A stretch of 60,228 nucleotides of DNA from an uncultured Candidatus Pelagibacter sp. (GCA_905612465.1 CAJQSC010000013.1:1-60228); one strand, 5' to 3'; counted from the first letter of the stretch, positions 23,978 through 34,821 are shown. Numbers and translations are program-made. The notes: generated from the letters alone by a model not told the origin.

Positions 23978-25663
23978 TTAAAATAAACCTTCTATTTCAC
24001 CATCTTTATTTAACTTAATAGAGTCTGCTGCTGGAACTCTTGGTAGTCCCGGCATGGTCATAACTGCTCCACACACAACAACAATAAATTCTGCACCTGA
24101 AGAAAGTCTAATTTCTCTTATTGGTAAAGCATGCCCTGTAGGAGCGCCTTTTAAGCTCGGATCTGTTGAAAAACTGTATTGAGTTTTTGCAATACAGATA
24201 GGAAAGTCGCCATAACCAGCTTCTTCAAAGCCCTTTAATTGATCTCTAATCTTTGTATCAGCGATAACCTCATCAGCTCTATAAATTTCTTTTGCAATTG
24301 TTTCAATTTTCTTAAATAGAGGAGTTTTACTTTCATATAAGAATTTGAATTTATCATCATTCTTTTCACATAACTCGGCTACATGGCTTGCTAGTTCCTT
24401 TGTTCCTTCTCCACCATTTGCCCAATGTGTACAAAGACTTGCTTTAACTCCAATACTTTCACAAAATTCTATTAAAGCTTTCACTTCATTATCTGTATCC
24501 TTAATAAAATGATTAACTGCAACAGCAACCGGTAAGCCAAATTTTTTAACATTTTCTATATGTCTTTGAAGATTAACCAATCCTTTTTTTAAAGCTTCGA
24601 CGTTTTCTGTTTTAAGCTCATCTTTAGCTACACCACCATGCATTTTTAATGCTCTTATAGTTGCAACAATCACAACACAACTTGGTTTTAAATCAGATTT
24701 TCTACATTTTATATCAAGAAATTTTTCAGCACCTAAATCAGCACCAAAACCTGCTTCTGTAACAACATAGTCAGCAAGTTTTAACCCAGTTTTAGTAGCA
24801 ATTACAGAATTACATCCATGCGCAATATTTGCAAATGGACCACCATGAATAATGGCAGGATTATTTTCTAAAGTTTGAGTTACATTGGGTCTGATTGCAT
24901 CTTTTAATAATACAGTCATTGGACCATGAGCTTTTAGATCTTTAGCATAAACAGGTTTTTTTTCTCTAGTGTATGCAATTGTAATATTTCCAATTCTTTT
25001 TTCTAAATCTTCTAAATCATTTGATAAGCAAAAAATTGCCATGATTTCAGATGCAACAGTTATATCAAAACCATCTTCTCTTGGAAAACCATTAGCCACT
25101 CCTCCAAGATTTATATTTATTGATCTTAACGAACGATCATTCATATCCATTACTCTTTTCCAAACAATTCTTCTAACATCTATATCTAATTTATTTCCCC
25201 AATAGATGTGATTATCAATTAAAGCTGATAATAAATTATGAGCAGAGGTAATTGCGTGAAAATCTCCAGTAAAGTGTAAATTAATTTGTTCCATTGGAAC
25301 AACTTGAGCATAACCACCACCAGCAGCACCACCTTTCATTCCAAAAGAGGGTCCTAGACTTGGTTCTCTTAAACAAACAATAGATTTTTTTCCAATTTTA
25401 TTTAAACCATCACTCAAACCAACAGAAGTTGTAGTTTTACCTTCACCAGCTGGTGTGGGAGTGATTGCGGTTACTAAAATAAGTTTTCCATCAGGTTTAT
25501 CTTTTAAAGTATCTAAATATTCTAGGTTAATTTTTGCAATGTGTCTGCCCATAGGGCTAAACGCAGTACTTTCATCCGGTACATTTATCTTTGCTAATAT
25601 ATCATTTATAGGTTGCATTTTAGCTTCTCTAGCTATCTGAATGTCTGATTTAACTTCGCTCAT
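23978..25663 (-). CDS. fhs: Formate-tetrahydrofolate ligase
   Basis: A 561-residue FTHFS. The ATP site is [18 protein letters not shown] (near 72-89), followed by [23 protein letters not shown], one of the most conserved stretches of the family, and [16 protein letters not shown]. It joins formate and THF with ATP, or runs in reverse to gain ATP from formyl-THF made by demethylation. Length is normal. An AGGAG ribosome site lies upstream. It is convergent with the amidotransferase (3-bp gap) and divergent from the soxB/mgdA operon across a 126-bp promoter gap. Confidence 0.97.
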   Translation of the reverse strand: MSEVKSDIQIAREAKMQPINDILAKINVPDESTAFSPMGRHIAKINLEYLDTLKDKPDGKLILVTAITPTPAGEGKTTTSVGLSDGLNKIGKKSIVCLREPSLGPSFGMKGGAAGGGYAQVVPMEQINLHFTGDFHAITSAHNLLSALIDNHIYWGNKLDIDVRRIVWKRVMDMNDRSLRSININLGGVANGFPREDGFDITVASEIMAIFCLSNDLEDLEKRIGNITIAYTREKKPVYAKDLKAHGPMTVLLKDAIRPNVTQTLENNPAIIHGGPFANIAHGCNSVIATKTGLKLADYVVTEAGFGADLGAEKFLDIKCRKSDLKPSCVVIVATIRALKMHGGVAKDELKTENVEALKKGLVNLQRHIENVKKFGLPVAVAVNHFIKDTDNEVKALIEFCESIGVKASLCTHWANGGEGTKELASHVAELCEKNDDKFKFLYESKTPLFKKIETIAKEIYRADEVIADTKIRDQLKGFEEAGYGDFPICIAKTQYSFSTDPSLKGAPTGHALPIREIRLSSGAEFIVVVCGAVMTMPGLPRVPAADSIKLNKDGEIEGLF

Positions 25664-25789
25664 TTAAAACTCCTATAAATTAAAATTTCTTTGAGGAATT
25701 AGTATCTTCTTTTATGAATTTTTGAAACTTATAAAAATTATATATAAAAATAATAATAACTATTTATATTCTTTTAGATAAAATTAATT
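25664..25789. promoter_or_regulatory. Divergent fhs / soxB-mgdA promoter region
   Basis: This 126-bp gap lies between fhs (minus) and the soxBDAG/mgdABCD operon (plus). It is almost pure AT, with TATATATAA and TATTTATATT stretches able to act as -10 boxes on either strand. I cannot choose a single promoter and see no operator-like palindrome. Confidence 0.4.
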
Positions 25790-27046
25790 ATGCAAAAATA
25801 TTCAATATTTAACCTAATAAAAAATGCTTTCTCCGGTCATCAAAAGTGGGATTTAGCTTGGAAAGATGCTACTCCAAAAAAGGAATATGATGTTGTTATT
25901 ATTGGTGGTGGAGGCCATGGGCTAGCTACCGCATATTATCTTGCAAAAGAACATAACATTACCAATGTAGCTATTATTGAAAAAGGATGGCTTGGTGGTG
26001 GAAATATGGGAAGAAATACCACGATTATTAGATCAAACTATATGCATGACGACAATGCTTTGTTCAGTGAGTTTGGAATGGATCTATGGAGAAAGATGAG
26101 CCAGGATTTAAATTACAATGTAATGTTTTCTCCAAGAGGAATAATTAATCTTGCACACTCAGATGCCCAAATGAATGTTTTTGCAAGAAGAGGAAACTCA
26201 ATGCGCCTAAATGGTATTGATGCAGTTCTTTTAAATAGAGAAGAAGTAAAAGAAATTATTCCAATGGCAGATTTTTCAGACAATGTAAGATTTCCTATAT
26301 TTGGTGGATTAATGCAACCAAGTGCAGGAACGGCTAGGCATGATGCTGTTGCATGGGGTTATGCTCGTCAAGCAGATTCAATGGGTGTAGATATAATTCA
26401 AAATTGTGAGGTAACAGGTTTTGATGTTGTGGGTGGAAAAATTCAAGGAGTGAGAACTTCACGTGGAGATATTAAAGTTAAGAAAATTGGTTTATGCGTT
26501 GCAGGTAGCACAAATATTTTAGCTGAAAAACTAAATATGACAATACCGGTAGAAACTCATCTTCTTCAGGCGTGCGTTACAGAACCTGTAAAGCCTGTGT
26601 TAGATAGTGTGGTTACTTTTGGGGCAGGACATTTTTATATTAGTCAATCTGATAAAGGTGAAATGGTAATGGGAGGTGATCTAGATGGATACAATAGTTA
26701 TGCTCAAAGAGGAAACTTACCAACACTTCAGCATGTACTAACAGAAGGAATTGCAATGATGCCATTTCTTAGTAAATTAAAAATGCTTAGAACTTGGGGT
26801 GGGATAATGGATATGTCTATGGATGGCTCACCCATAATAGACAAAACTCATATTGAAGGATTATACCTAAACTGTGGATGGTGTTATGGTGGATTTAAAG
26901 CAACTCCAGCTTCAGGCTGGACATTTGCACATACAATTGCTCAAGATAGAGTTCATAAATTGAATGCTGGATATAGTTTGAGTAGATTTAATACAGGTCA
27001 CTTACTAGATGAAAAAGGACTTGGAACCAAAACATGGATCTCATAA
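25790..27046 (+). CDS. mgdA: N-methylglutamate dehydrogenase / sarcosine oxidase, beta (FAD) subunit
   Basis: A 418-residue SoxB-type flavoprotein. The FAD motif is DVVIIGGGGHGLATAYYL (about 35-52), then IIEKGWLGGGNMGRNTTIIR, the SoxB hallmark, and later GWCYGGFKATPASGW. It is the catalytic subunit of a four-subunit enzyme that oxidatively demethylates an N-methyl amino acid and hands the methyl group to THF. The soxBDAG order equals mgdABCD; with gmaS and mgsABC in the same window N-methylglutamate is the favoured substrate, but sarcosine is not excluded by sequence. Confidence 0.87.
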   Translation: MQKYSIFNLIKNAFSGHQKWDLAWKDATPKKEYDVVIIGGGGHGLATAYYLAKEHNITNVAIIEKGWLGGGNMGRNTTIIRSNYMHDDNALFSEFGMDLWRKMSQDLNYNVMFSPRGIINLAHSDAQMNVFARRGNSMRLNGIDAVLLNREEVKEIIPMADFSDNVRFPIFGGLMQPSAGTARHDAVAWGYARQADSMGVDIIQNCEVTGFDVVGGKIQGVRTSRGDIKVKKIGLCVAGSTNILAEKLNMTIPVETHLLQACVTEPVKPVLDSVVTFGAGHFYISQSDKGEMVMGGDLDGYNSYAQRGNLPTLQHVLTEGIAMMPFLSKLKMLRTWGGIMDMSMDGSPIIDKTHIEGLYLNCGWCYGGFKATPASGWTFAHTIAQDRVHKLNAGYSLSRFNTGHLLDEKGLGTKTWIS

Positions 27047-27313
27047 ATGCTACATATTAAATGCCCACATTGTGGAATGAGGTCACAAAATGAATTTTCC
27101 TATGGAGGTGACGCAACAGTTAAAAGACCAGAGTTAAACAAAGAAGTTTCAGACCAAGACTGGGATAATTTTGTTTATAATAGAAAAAGTTTAAGAGGAA
27201 AACACCTTGAGTTTTGGCAGCATTTATCAGGTTGTAGACAATGGATTAAGGTAGAGAGAGATACCGCAACTCATGAAATATTCAAGACATTAAAAGCTAA
27301 CGAAGATATTTGA
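27047..27313 (+). CDS. mgdB: N-methylglutamate dehydrogenase / sarcosine oxidase, delta (zinc) subunit
   Basis: An 88-residue SoxD-type protein. Zinc ligands are visible as Cys6 and Cys9 (KCPHCGMR) with the distal FWQHLSGCRQW supplying the His and Cys. EFSYGGDA is the characteristic SoxD segment. It is a structural subunit of the heterotetramer. It starts directly at the stop of the beta subunit and ends 3 bp before the alpha subunit, in fixed operon order. Length is typical. Confidence 0.9.
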   Translation: MLHIKCPHCGMRSQNEFSYGGDATVKRPELNKEVSDQDWDNFVYNRKSLRGKHLEFWQHLSGCRQWIKVERDTATHEIFKTLKANEDI

Positions 27314-27316
27314 AAA

Positions 27317-30313
27317 ATGGCACAAGATTTTAGACTAGATACTGTTGGATTAATAAATAGAGATAAGAAATTATCATTTGAATTTAATGGAAAAAATTAT
27401 TTTGGTTATGAGGGTGATACTTTAGCATCTGCACTGCTTGCTAATGGAGTTCATCTAATTGGTAGAAGCTTTAAATATCATAGGCCTAGAGGCTTTTTTG
27501 GTGCTGGAGTTGATGAACCTTACGCAATTGTTCAGTTATATAGAAATAATGAGACAGAACCCAATGTAAAGACTACAGAACAAGAGCTTTTTGAGGGATT
27601 AAAAGCAACTAGTGTTAACTGTTGGCCCAGTGTAAATTTTGATATTGGAGCAATTAATAATTTTTTAAAAGTATTTCTTCCAGCTGGATTTTATTACAAG
27701 ACATTTATGTGGCCAAAAAGTTTTTGGTATAAAGTTTACGAACCATTTATTAGGAAGGCAGCCGGTCTTGGTGTTGCATCAATTAAACATGATAAAGAAA
27801 GATACGAACACAAGTATGAGTACTGTGATTTATTAATTGCAGGATCTGGTCCATCAGGTTTAGCCAGCGCATATGCCGCTGCTAAAAATGGAGCAACAGT
27901 TATATTGGCAGAGGACAAATCGAGATTTGGTGGAACGCTGCTAACTAGTGAGGTTAATATTGGAAACCAAACTGGGAAAGAATGGGTGGAAAATATAATT
28001 GCTGAACTTAAAGAAATGCCCAATGTTACTGTGAAAAATAGATCTCAGGTTTTTGGTTATTATGATCACAACATGTTAGTTATGTCAGAAAAAATAAGTG
28101 ATCACTTGCCTAAAACAAGAAAATATCATCCAAAGCAAAGACTTTGGTATATCAGAGCAAAAGAAGTTTTAATTTCGTCAGGATCAATTGAAAGACCATT
28201 AGTCTTTGGAAATAATGATACACCAGGCGTAATGCTGTCATCAGCAGCAAAAGAATATTTAAAAGTCTATGGAGTTTTAGTTGGAAAAAAACCTTTAATA
28301 TTTACAAACAATGACAGTGGCTACGAAACTGCAATTGAGTTTAAAAAAAATGGAGTTGAACCAATCATATTAGATACAAGAAAAGAACCTAACTCAGAAA
28401 TAATAGAAGAGGCTAAAAATCTAGGTATACAAATTAAATTTTCTTATGTAGTTGTTGCAGCCAAAGGATATAAAAAAGTTAAATCTGCTGAAGTTGCAAA
28501 AATTTCAGATGATAAAAATGAATTAGGAATTTTAGAAAATATTACTTGTGACTGTATTTGTGTTTCAGGTTTTTGGACACCAACAATACATTTAGCGTCT
28601 CAATCAGGTAATAAAACTAAATTTGATAAGGATATAGATGCTTTTGTACCTGGTGTATCAAAACAGAATGAAACTACCTTAGGAGCAGCAAATGGAACAT
28701 TCACGCTTGCAGAAACTTTAAAAGAATCATTTAATGCTGGCTATGAGCTATCTAAAAAAATAACTAAAAATGATAACAAAATTTCACACCCTATTGTTGT
28801 TGAAAAAAATAAAACAACCCATGATAAATTTTGGTGTGTTCCATTACCAAAAGGAAAAAATTATAAAAGATTTTTAGATTTTCAAAATGATGTGGCTGTT
28901 TCCGATATAGAGATTGCGCTAAAAGAAGGATATCGATCTATTGAGCATGTTAAAAGATACACAACACTTGGAATGGCAACAGATCAAGGAAAAACAAGTA
29001 ATCTTAATGGTTTACAATTAGTTTCAAATATAGAAAATAAAATTGTACCAGAGGTAGGTCATACTACTTTTAGACCTCCATATACACCAGTTACCATTGG
29101 TGCAATTGTTGGAAGAGAAGTAGGAAAGCATTCCAGAGCAACCAGAAAATCACCATTACATTCATGGCATGAAAAAAATAATGCAGTATTTGTTGATGCA
29201 GGTGTTTGGTTAAGACCAAGATATTATAAACAAGGAAATGAAACATTATTTGAAGGATCAAAGAGAGAAGCGAAAAATGTTAGAGCAAATGTTGGTGTCT
29301 GTGATGTTACCACTTTAGGTAAAATTGATATTAAAGGACCAGACGCTGCAGAATTATTAAATAGAGTGTATACAAATGCTTGGCTAAAATTACCAGTTGG
29401 TAAAGCAAGATATGGTGTAATGTTAAGAGAAGATGGAATTGTAATGGATGATGGAACTACTACTAGAATTTCAGAAAATCATTATCATATGACAACAACT
29501 ACTGCTCAAGCTGCAAATGTTTTATCGCATCTTGAGTATTATCTACAATTAGTATGGCCAGAGTTAAATGTAAATGTTGTTTCTTCAACAGAACAATGGG
29601 CAGGGGCAGCTATAGCAGGACCTAAATCTAGAGACTTGATGCAAAAATTATTTCCAAATATAGATGCGTCGAATGAAGGCCTACCATTTATGGGCTACTT
29701 AGAAACAAAATTATTTGGTGCTACAGCAAGAATTTTCAGAATTTCATTTTCAGGTGAACTTGCATACGAAGTTAACGTAGAATCAGATAATGGAAACTTC
29801 ATGTGGGAAAAAATCATAGAAGTTGGTAAGGAATTTGAAATTCAACCATATGGAACAGAGGCATTATCAACATTAAGAATTGAGATGGGACATGTAGCTG
29901 GTTCAGAGTTGGATGGGAGAACAATTCCATATGATAATTCTTTAGAAGGGTTAGTTAGTAAAAAGAAAGACTTTATTGGAAAAAGATCATTAAATAGAAA
30001 AGCATTTATAGCAGAAGATAGACAAAAAGTTGTAGGTGTTGTTCCATTAGATAAAAAAACTAGTATTCCAGAAGGATCTCACTTAGTAAAAGATGCTAAC
30101 GCGCAACTTCCAAACCCTAAATTGGGATATATCTCTGCTTCATGTTGGAGTGTTGAGCATGATAATCCATTTTCTTTAGCTATTCTCAAAGATGGAAAAA
30201 ATATGATTGGCCAAAAACTATTTGTAATGTCACCATTAAAAAATATAACAATACCAGTTGAGATAGTTTCTTCGCATTATGTGGATCCAAAAGGTGAAAG
30301 AGTAAGATCATGA
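27317..30313 (+). CDS. mgdC: N-methylglutamate dehydrogenase / sarcosine oxidase, alpha subunit
   Basis: A 998-residue SoxA-type protein with three parts: an N-terminal Fer2-like fold without the iron-sulfur cysteines (about 15-100, [16 protein letters not shown]), an NAD/FAD two-dinucleotide domain (from about 172, [20 protein letters not shown], and FGGTLL), and a C-terminal GcvT folate domain (about 600-998; [23 protein letters not shown]). Formaldehyde equivalents from the beta subunit are thus captured on THF within the complex. The last base of its stop region overlaps the gamma subunit by 4 bp. Length matches the family (about 970-1000). Confidence 0.92.
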   Translation: MAQDFRLDTVGLINRDKKLSFEFNGKNYFGYEGDTLASALLANGVHLIGRSFKYHRPRGFFGAGVDEPYAIVQLYRNNETEPNVKTTEQELFEGLKATSVNCWPSVNFDIGAINNFLKVFLPAGFYYKTFMWPKSFWYKVYEPFIRKAAGLGVASIKHDKERYEHKYEYCDLLIAGSGPSGLASAYAAAKNGATVILAEDKSRFGGTLLTSEVNIGNQTGKEWVENIIAELKEMPNVTVKNRSQVFGYYDHNMLVMSEKISDHLPKTRKYHPKQRLWYIRAKEVLISSGSIERPLVFGNNDTPGVMLSSAAKEYLKVYGVLVGKKPLIFTNNDSGYETAIEFKKNGVEPIILDTRKEPNSEIIEEAKNLGIQIKFSYVVVAAKGYKKVKSAEVAKISDDKNELGILENITCDCICVSGFWTPTIHLASQSGNKTKFDKDIDAFVPGVSKQNETTLGAANGTFTLAETLKESFNAGYELSKKITKNDNKISHPIVVEKNKTTHDKFWCVPLPKGKNYKRFLDFQNDVAVSDIEIALKEGYRSIEHVKRYTTLGMATDQGKTSNLNGLQLVSNIENKIVPEVGHTTFRPPYTPVTIGAIVGREVGKHSRATRKSPLHSWHEKNNAVFVDAGVWLRPRYYKQGNETLFEGSKREAKNVRANVGVCDVTTLGKIDIKGPDAAELLNRVYTNAWLKLPVGKARYGVMLREDGIVMDDGTTTRISENHYHMTTTTAQAANVLSHLEYYLQLVWPELNVNVVSSTEQWAGAAIAGPKSRDLMQKLFPNIDASNEGLPFMGYLETKLFGATARIFRISFSGELAYEVNVESDNGNFMWEKIIEVGKEFEIQPYGTEALSTLRIEMGHVAGSELDGRTIPYDNSLEGLVSKKKDFIGKRSLNRKAFIAEDRQKVVGVVPLDKKTSIPEGSHLVKDANAQLPNPKLGYISASCWSVEHDNPFSLAILKDGKNMIGQKLFVMSPLKNITIPVEIVSSHYVDPKGERVRS

Positions 30314-30897
30314 CCTCAATATCAGCTCTAAAAAATGTTCATATTAAAGGTCTTTTTGGTGATTATGAGAATAAAAACGAAAAAGATTTATTAAAGATAT
30401 CAGAAAATAAAGATTTATTAATCATTCAAATAGTTCAATATAAAAATTCTTCAACTTCGTTAGATAGTTTAAAAATTGACGACTTAAACTTAAAGAATGA
30501 AGTTATTAGTGTAATGAATAATGATGATACAAGAATTTTGTGGAATGGACCAAATAACTGGCTTTTAGTTTCAAATAAAAAAAATCTTTTAAAAGAAATT
30601 GTTGAAAAGTTTGATGCAAATAATTTTTCAATTACTAATTTATCTCATTCAAGAGCAATAATTGAGCTAGATGGTGAAAATGCAAAAGAAGTACTAAAAA
30701 AAGGATGTCCTTATAATTTTAATGAATTAAAAAAAGATAACAGCTTAAATTCAACTTTTAATGGGATGTCAGTTACAATTGATGTGCTAAATGATAATCC
30801 ACAAAAGATAAGAATATTTACATTAAGAAGTTTTGGTGAATCTTTATACCACTCAATTACAGACAGTTGTTTAGAGTTTGGTTACAAAAGTATTTAA
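30310..30897 (+). CDS. mgdD: N-methylglutamate dehydrogenase / sarcosine oxidase, gamma subunit
   Basis: A 195-residue SoxG-type protein, the least conserved subunit of the complex. Recognisable features are [39 protein letters not shown] and [17 protein letters not shown] near the C-terminus, the usual SoxG frame that resembles the N-terminal half of GcvT. It overlaps the alpha gene by 4 bp (ATGA), a coupling typical for the last subunit, and its own stop overlaps the convergent DMT permease by 4 bp. The assignment rests strongly on position. Confidence 0.85.
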   Translation: MTSISALKNVHIKGLFGDYENKNEKDLLKISENKDLLIIQIVQYKNSSTSLDSLKIDDLNLKNEVISVMNNDDTRILWNGPNNWLLVSNKKNLLKEIVEKFDANNFSITNLSHSRAIIELDGENAKEVLKKGCPYNFNELKKDNSLNSTFNGMSVTIDVLNDNPQKIRIFTLRSFGESLYHSITDSCLEFGYKSI

Positions 30898-31751
30898 ACT
30901 TTATTTTTTCTTGTAGCAATATAAACACCAAAAGTAGCTACAGCAAAACCAACTAAATCTAAATTAGTTAACACTTCATTTAAAAATAACCAAGCCATTA
31001 CTGCTGTAGTTGGGGGTATTAAAAAAAATATAGACACTGTTTTGCTTGCAGAGTTATTCTTAATTAAAAACATTAATATTGTAAATGCACCAAATGACAC
31101 CAAAAATATTTGATGACTCATAGCTATCAAAAAAGTGGAAGTAAAATTAATATAAGGATCTGTGAAAATAATAATAATTATTATATGGAAAAGACAACCA
31201 CCTATAGCTTGATACATATTACTTACAGACAAAGGTAAGTCGTTACCTATTTTTTTTTGCCACAAAGTAGAAGCGGTGATTGCTAATAATGCTATAAAAG
31301 AAGCTATAACCCCAACAACAGGAAGGCTTGTGCCAATATCAAAACCTAAAACTAATGTTGCACCAAAAAAACCAAGCATTACCCCAATCCATTGCTTGAA
31401 AGAAACTTTTTCACCTAAAAACCTACCTGCCAGAGCATTAGTTAGTATGGGCTGCAAAGTTACAATCAAAGCTGCAATGCCAGTAGGCATCCCAATTGAA
31501 ACTGAATAAAAGACACCACCTAGATAAATTCCATGAAATAAAACACCACTAATAATTGATTGAAGTAAATTTTTAGTATTTGTTAAAATTTTTTGTTTTG
31601 TAAAAACTGCAAAGATAAAGAAACCTAGCGCTACAAAAAAAAACCTGAATGCCAATGCAGCAAAAGGATCACTATTATCTATGATGGGTTTTGTAGTAAC
31701 AAAGGCTGATGACCACAAAATTATAAAGATTAATGGAAAAATTCTAATCAT
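30894..31751 (-). CDS. EamA/DMT-family permease
   Basis: A transporter of ten predicted helices with two EamA halves. The N-terminus [21 protein letters not shown] is the usual DMT start and supports the ATG at 31751; a frame upstream would add ten residues (MIKFLTYKCT) that do not fit. Family segments include [34 protein letters not shown], and the C-terminal half ending [12 protein letters not shown]. It probably exports or imports amino acids or metabolites; the substrate cannot be read from sequence. It runs convergent to mgdD. Confidence 0.85.
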   Translation of the reverse strand: MIRIFPLIFIILWSSAFVTTKPIIDNSDPFAALAFRFFFVALGFFIFAVFTKQKILTNTKNLLQSIISGVLFHGIYLGGVFYSVSIGMPTGIAALIVTLQPILTNALAGRFLGEKVSFKQWIGVMLGFFGATLVLGFDIGTSLPVVGVIASFIALLAITASTLWQKKIGNDLPLSVSNMYQAIGGCLFHIIIIIIFTDPYINFTSTFLIAMSHQIFLVSFGAFTILMFLIKNNSASKTVSIFFLIPPTTAVMAWLFLNEVLTNLDLVGFAVATFGVYIATRKNKV

Positions 31752-31860
31752 AGTGCACTTATAAGTTAAAAATTTAATCAATATTAGCTATAAATGACCA
31801 TTTTGGCTATATTCGACCTTGAGTTGTTTCAACAAATACGTAGGATAAATAAGGGAATTA

Positions 31861-32172
31861 ATGATTTTAAAAAAAATAATTATAGGATTATTTGTTGGAT
31901 GTTTTCTTAATGGATGCATACAAAGTTCTGCTATTTTAGGGCCAGCATACACATTGGCAAACACTGGAAATGTCTTTCAAGCAGGTCTCTCTTATGGATC
32001 TGGTAAAGCTTTGCAGAAAATAACAGGAAAAACTCCAACTGAAAATTTTAAAAGTCTCTTAGATAAAAAAAATATTAAAGTTAAAGAAGAAGAAAATTAT
32101 GATGAATTCTTTGTGTTAGTTAAAAGTCAAATTGAAAAAAAAAGTAAAATTTTAAATTTAGCTAATCAGTGA
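31861..32172 (+). CDS. Small lipoprotein
   Basis: A 103-residue protein with a signal peptide and lipobox: MILKKIIIGLFVGCFLNGC gives LNGC with the acylated cysteine at residue 19. The mature part has SSAILGPAYTLANTGNVFQAGLSYGSGKALQKITGKTP, a glycine-rich amphipathic helix, and a charged C-terminal tail. It should sit on the periplasmic face of a membrane. The short, glycine-rich helix resembles small lipoproteins common in SAR11 genomes, without a named family. Its 3' end overlaps the convergent 146-residue gene by 11 bp. Confidence 0.7.
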   Translation: MILKKIIIGLFVGCFLNGCIQSSAILGPAYTLANTGNVFQAGLSYGSGKALQKITGKTPTENFKSLLDKKNIKVKEEENYDEFFVLVKSQIEKKSKILNLANQ

Positions 32173-32602
32173 TATTTAGCAAAAGTTGCTCTGATTGATC
32201 TGTTTCTTTACACCAGAGCTCATAACTCTCACACATTCTCCATAAAAAATCAAAAGCACGTTGTGAAATTTCAAGAGGGAAAGAACTTTTTGCATAATAT
32301 AGTTCTGGATATTTTATTAGTTGTTTTACAGTGGCATCCTTTTGTACATGTAAAAGTTTAATTGTTTCATCAGGTATTTTTTCTCCACTATCTTTGTCAA
32401 TAAATTTGTTATTTTCTAAGTCTTTAAACCAAGCATTATGAAATTTACCACTACTTATTTCTTCATAAATTTTTGTTCCAATAAAGCCTTCAATTGCATC
32501 TATATTAGAAATATCTAAATTATTTTTTTTAATATCTGCTATATTTTTATAAATGACTTCAGCTAAATATATAACATAAGGTTTTTTCTTATCTATTTTC
32601 AT
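32162..32602 (-). CDS. Conserved hypothetical protein next to an Asp/Glu racemase
   Basis: A 146-residue soluble protein starting MKIDKKKPYVIYLAEVIYKN, without signal peptide or membrane helix. The sequence is rich in Lys/Asp/Tyr, with the segments ISNIDAIEGFIGTKIYEEI and QRAFDFLWRMCESYELWC. I recognise no family. It begins where the racemase gene ends (1-bp shared), so the two are translated from one message. Function unknown. Confidence 0.65.
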   Translation of the reverse strand: MKIDKKKPYVIYLAEVIYKNIADIKKNNLDISNIDAIEGFIGTKIYEEISSGKFHNAWFKDLENNKFIDKDSGEKIPDETIKLLHVQKDATVKQLIKYPELYYAKSSFPLEISQRAFDFLWRMCESYELWCKETDQSEQLLLNITD

Positions 32603-33351
32603 TACTTCGTTAAATATTTTTTCATAGAAATACTGGCTAGCATCAAGTTAGGATCTAGAAAAACCCTAGATAGTTTAATTTTCTGGAAAGATTTGAAAGC
32701 AAAAATTGCTATGGGTAATTCAGTACATCCAAGTATTATTTTTTTGCATTTCATTTTTATTAAATGATTAACTGCTGGTTTTATAGCTTTTTCTGCTTCT
32801 TTAATTTTACCCATTTTCACAAACTGTATAGCTTTGTTGACACTTTTAATTTGCAAGTTATCGCTAGGTTTAATTAATGTAAAATTTTTATCAAAAAATT
32901 TATTATATATTCCAGTTTTTAAAGTCCCTTCTGTTGCTAAAAGCCCTATCTTTGAATTTTTTTTACAATTTTTTTTTGTATAATTAAAAACTTCTTTAGG
33001 CATGTTAACTATTGGAATACTAATTTTTTTTACAAGGTCATCATACCAATAGTGTGCTGTATTACACGGAATAACAATAAACCTACAACCGCTTGCTTGT
33101 AAAGACTTACATCCAGCAATTAAACTCTTTAAAACTTTGTTATATTTTTTTATATTATTAGGTTTACCTAATTTATCAGAAGATGATTTAGCATGAATAC
33201 TAATTGATTCTGGTCTTCCTGGGATATCTGATTTATTGTATAGAATAAAAAGAGGGTATTCTTGATCTATTTTACCTCTATTAATCATAGCAAGTTTATT
33301 GCAAAAATCTAAACCTGCCTGAGTTCCCATTCCACCTAAGATGCCGATCAT
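32602..33351 (-). CDS. Aspartate/glutamate racemase family protein
   Basis: A 249-residue protein of the Asp/Glu racemase superfamily. The two catalytic cysteines sit in FIVIPCNTAHYW and KKIILGCTELPIA. N-terminal IGILGGMGTQAGLDF is the usual start. It should interconvert the enantiomers of an acidic amino acid, or be a related hydantoin racemase or lyase; the substrate is not settled. The 146-residue gene follows and the cupin precedes it on the same strand, 24 bp apart. Confidence 0.88.
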   Translation of the reverse strand: MIGILGGMGTQAGLDFCNKLAMINRGKIDQEYPLFILYNKSDIPGRPESISIHAKSSSDKLGKPNNIKKYNKVLKSLIAGCKSLQASGCRFIVIPCNTAHYWYDDLVKKISIPIVNMPKEVFNYTKKNCKKNSKIGLLATEGTLKTGIYNKFFDKNFTLIKPSDNLQIKSVNKAIQFVKMGKIKEAEKAIKPAVNHLIKMKCKKIILGCTELPIAIFAFKSFQKIKLSRVFLDPNLMLASISMKKYLTK

Positions 33352-33375
33352 AATATAGTTTTGAAAATAATTTAA

Positions 33376-33723
33376 TTAGATTGATTTATTAATTCCTCTC
33401 ATAAAAACTAGAACCAAGCAACCATTTATTGTGTGGGAGGAGTGTTTTGACCCTGGCTCAAAAGATATAAAATCACCTTTCTTAAAAATTTTACCATCAG
33501 GATCAATTAATTCCCCATCCAACATCAAAAATTCTTCAAACCCAGTGTGCTCATGAGATAAGCTCTTTGCACCTGGTTCCATCTTAAGAACATATGTTCC
33601 TTGACCACCATTTTCCTTATTATAGCTTATTTTATGCCAACTCATACCATGCACAACAACACCGTAGTTATCAAAAGGCTCAAACTTAAGATTATTAAAG
33701 TCTATTATTTGTCTTTTTTCCAT
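33376..33723 (-). CDS. Cupin-domain protein
   Basis: A 115-residue single cupin. Motif 1 is KSLSHEHTGFEEFLMLDGEL with His, His and Glu in the metal-site order, and motif 2 is GDFISFEPGSKHSSHT with the fourth His. The segment GGQGTYVLKMEPGA before motif 1 is typical of ChrR-like stress cupins. Unlike the DddK-type protein it lacks the tyrosine two residues after the Glu (here Phe), so DMSP lyase activity is not expected. It heads the short operon with the racemase. Confidence 0.8.
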   Translation of the reverse strand: MEKRQIIDFNNLKFEPFDNYGVVVHGMSWHKISYNKENGGQGTYVLKMEPGAKSLSHEHTGFEEFLMLDGELIDPDGKIFKKGDFISFEPGSKHSSHTINGCLVLVFMRGINKSI

Positions 33724-33783
33724 AATCTATAATAATTATAATTTTAAGCATTATGCAATATCTTTATGATAAATATAAGGCAT

Positions 33784-34689
33784 ATGGAAAAATTTTTGGT
33801 AACAATCATTCTCAGTTTACTACTATCCAACCATTCATTTGCAGACAAAAATTTTGATAAAGATTTAAAAAAAGTATCAAAAGATAATGGTTTAATTGAG
33901 AATAATGGAAAAATTTATTCTATTGATAATATTTCTGACAAAAAAAATACTATTTTAGTCATCTATTCCCATGGCTCTGATGTGGATCAAAAAATAGATA
34001 AATGTCTTAGTGAGCATAATAGTGTTCCTAAGGTAATACGTAATCTTCATAATCAAAAAATTAAAAACTTTACTATAGTAATTTATCGTCTTTGTTCTGG
34101 TGTAAAAGGGTGGTCAGATAAAGAACAAACTAAAATGTGGAAAGCTCATAAGAAATTAGGAAATTTAGATTTAAAAATTAAAGACAAAAATGGAACTATA
34201 TTAATTAGTAAACAAAAACAAAATAGAAAAAGAAAAATTATTAAAGATAAAGTCGAAAGCCTAAGGGCAAAAGGATTTGAAAATATAGTTTTAGCCGGTC
34301 ATTCTTCTGGAGGCTGGCAATCAATTAAGTTGAAAGTAGAATTTTCTAATTTAATCCAAGGAGTAATAGGACTTCATCCTGGTGCGGGAGGCACAGTTCA
34401 AAATAGGGAAGATTGGCCTTGGTGGACCAATGTAAGGTATTATGGTTTTGCTAAAGATTTGTCCAAATTAAATGCTTTAATAATTACCCATGATAAAGAT
34501 ATTTTTAATAGTCCAGAGGATTATTCTATGTTTAGAAACCTTAGCACAGTTAAATTTGTTAACCTCACATATTCAAAATGTAAAAAGAAAGCTGCTCTTG
34601 GAGGTTATCACGGATTAGCATTAACTGAATGCTTCGCAGGCGATCCTAAAAGTAAAGATGTAATAAAATATCTCGAAAATATTTTTTAA
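33784..34689 (+). CDS. Secreted alpha/beta-hydrolase-fold protein
   Basis: A protein of about 301 residues. From the ATG at 33784 the N-terminus MEKFLVTIILSLLLSNHSFA is a signal peptide; an upstream ATG at 33766 adds six residues that spoil it, so the later start is preferred. The nucleophile elbow is GHSSGG (in VLAGHSSGGWQSIK), IYSHGSD looks like the oxyanion strand, and GGYHGLALTEC supplies the C-terminal histidine. These fit a serine hydrolase working in the periplasm. The substrate is not known. It is divergent from the cupin gene. Confidence 0.75.
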   Translation: MEKFLVTIILSLLLSNHSFADKNFDKDLKKVSKDNGLIENNGKIYSIDNISDKKNTILVIYSHGSDVDQKIDKCLSEHNSVPKVIRNLHNQKIKNFTIVIYRLCSGVKGWSDKEQTKMWKAHKKLGNLDLKIKDKNGTILISKQKQNRKRKIIKDKVESLRAKGFENIVLAGHSSGGWQSIKLKVEFSNLIQGVIGLHPGAGGTVQNREDWPWWTNVRYYGFAKDLSKLNALIITHDKDIFNSPEDYSMFRNLSTVKFVNLTYSKCKKKAALGGYHGLALTECFAGDPKSKDVIKYLENIF

Positions 34690-34744
34690 TTAAAAGAAGT
34701 TTAGTTAATAAATATTTAAAATGAAATTTGGAGGGACTAATTGG

Positions 34745-34808
34745 TATTGGCTGAAATATTTAGCTAAATAATTAAAAAATTAATTTAATTAAAAAATCGC
34801 AGCCAATA
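34745..34808. repeat. 9-bp inverted repeat in the gap after the cold-shock gene
   Basis: TATTGGCTG (34745-34753) and CAGCCAATA (34800-34808) are perfect inverted copies with 46 nt between them, and a second palindrome TATTTAGCTAAATA (34757-34770) lies inside. They occupy the 132-bp gap between the hydrolase gene and the cold-shock gene, 14 bp past the csp stop. The element could be the csp mRNA 3' end, a terminator for both strands or a small RNA. No open frame is seen in the gap. Confidence 0.5.
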
Positions 34809-34821
34809 GAAAGTGTGAATA

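Noticed and set aside
33376-33723. Second cupin as another DMSP lyase
   Set aside because: The His-x-His-x(3-5)-Glu metal site is there, but the tyrosine after the Glu is replaced by Phe and the DddK-specific N-terminal segment is absent; it looks more like a ChrR-type cupin.
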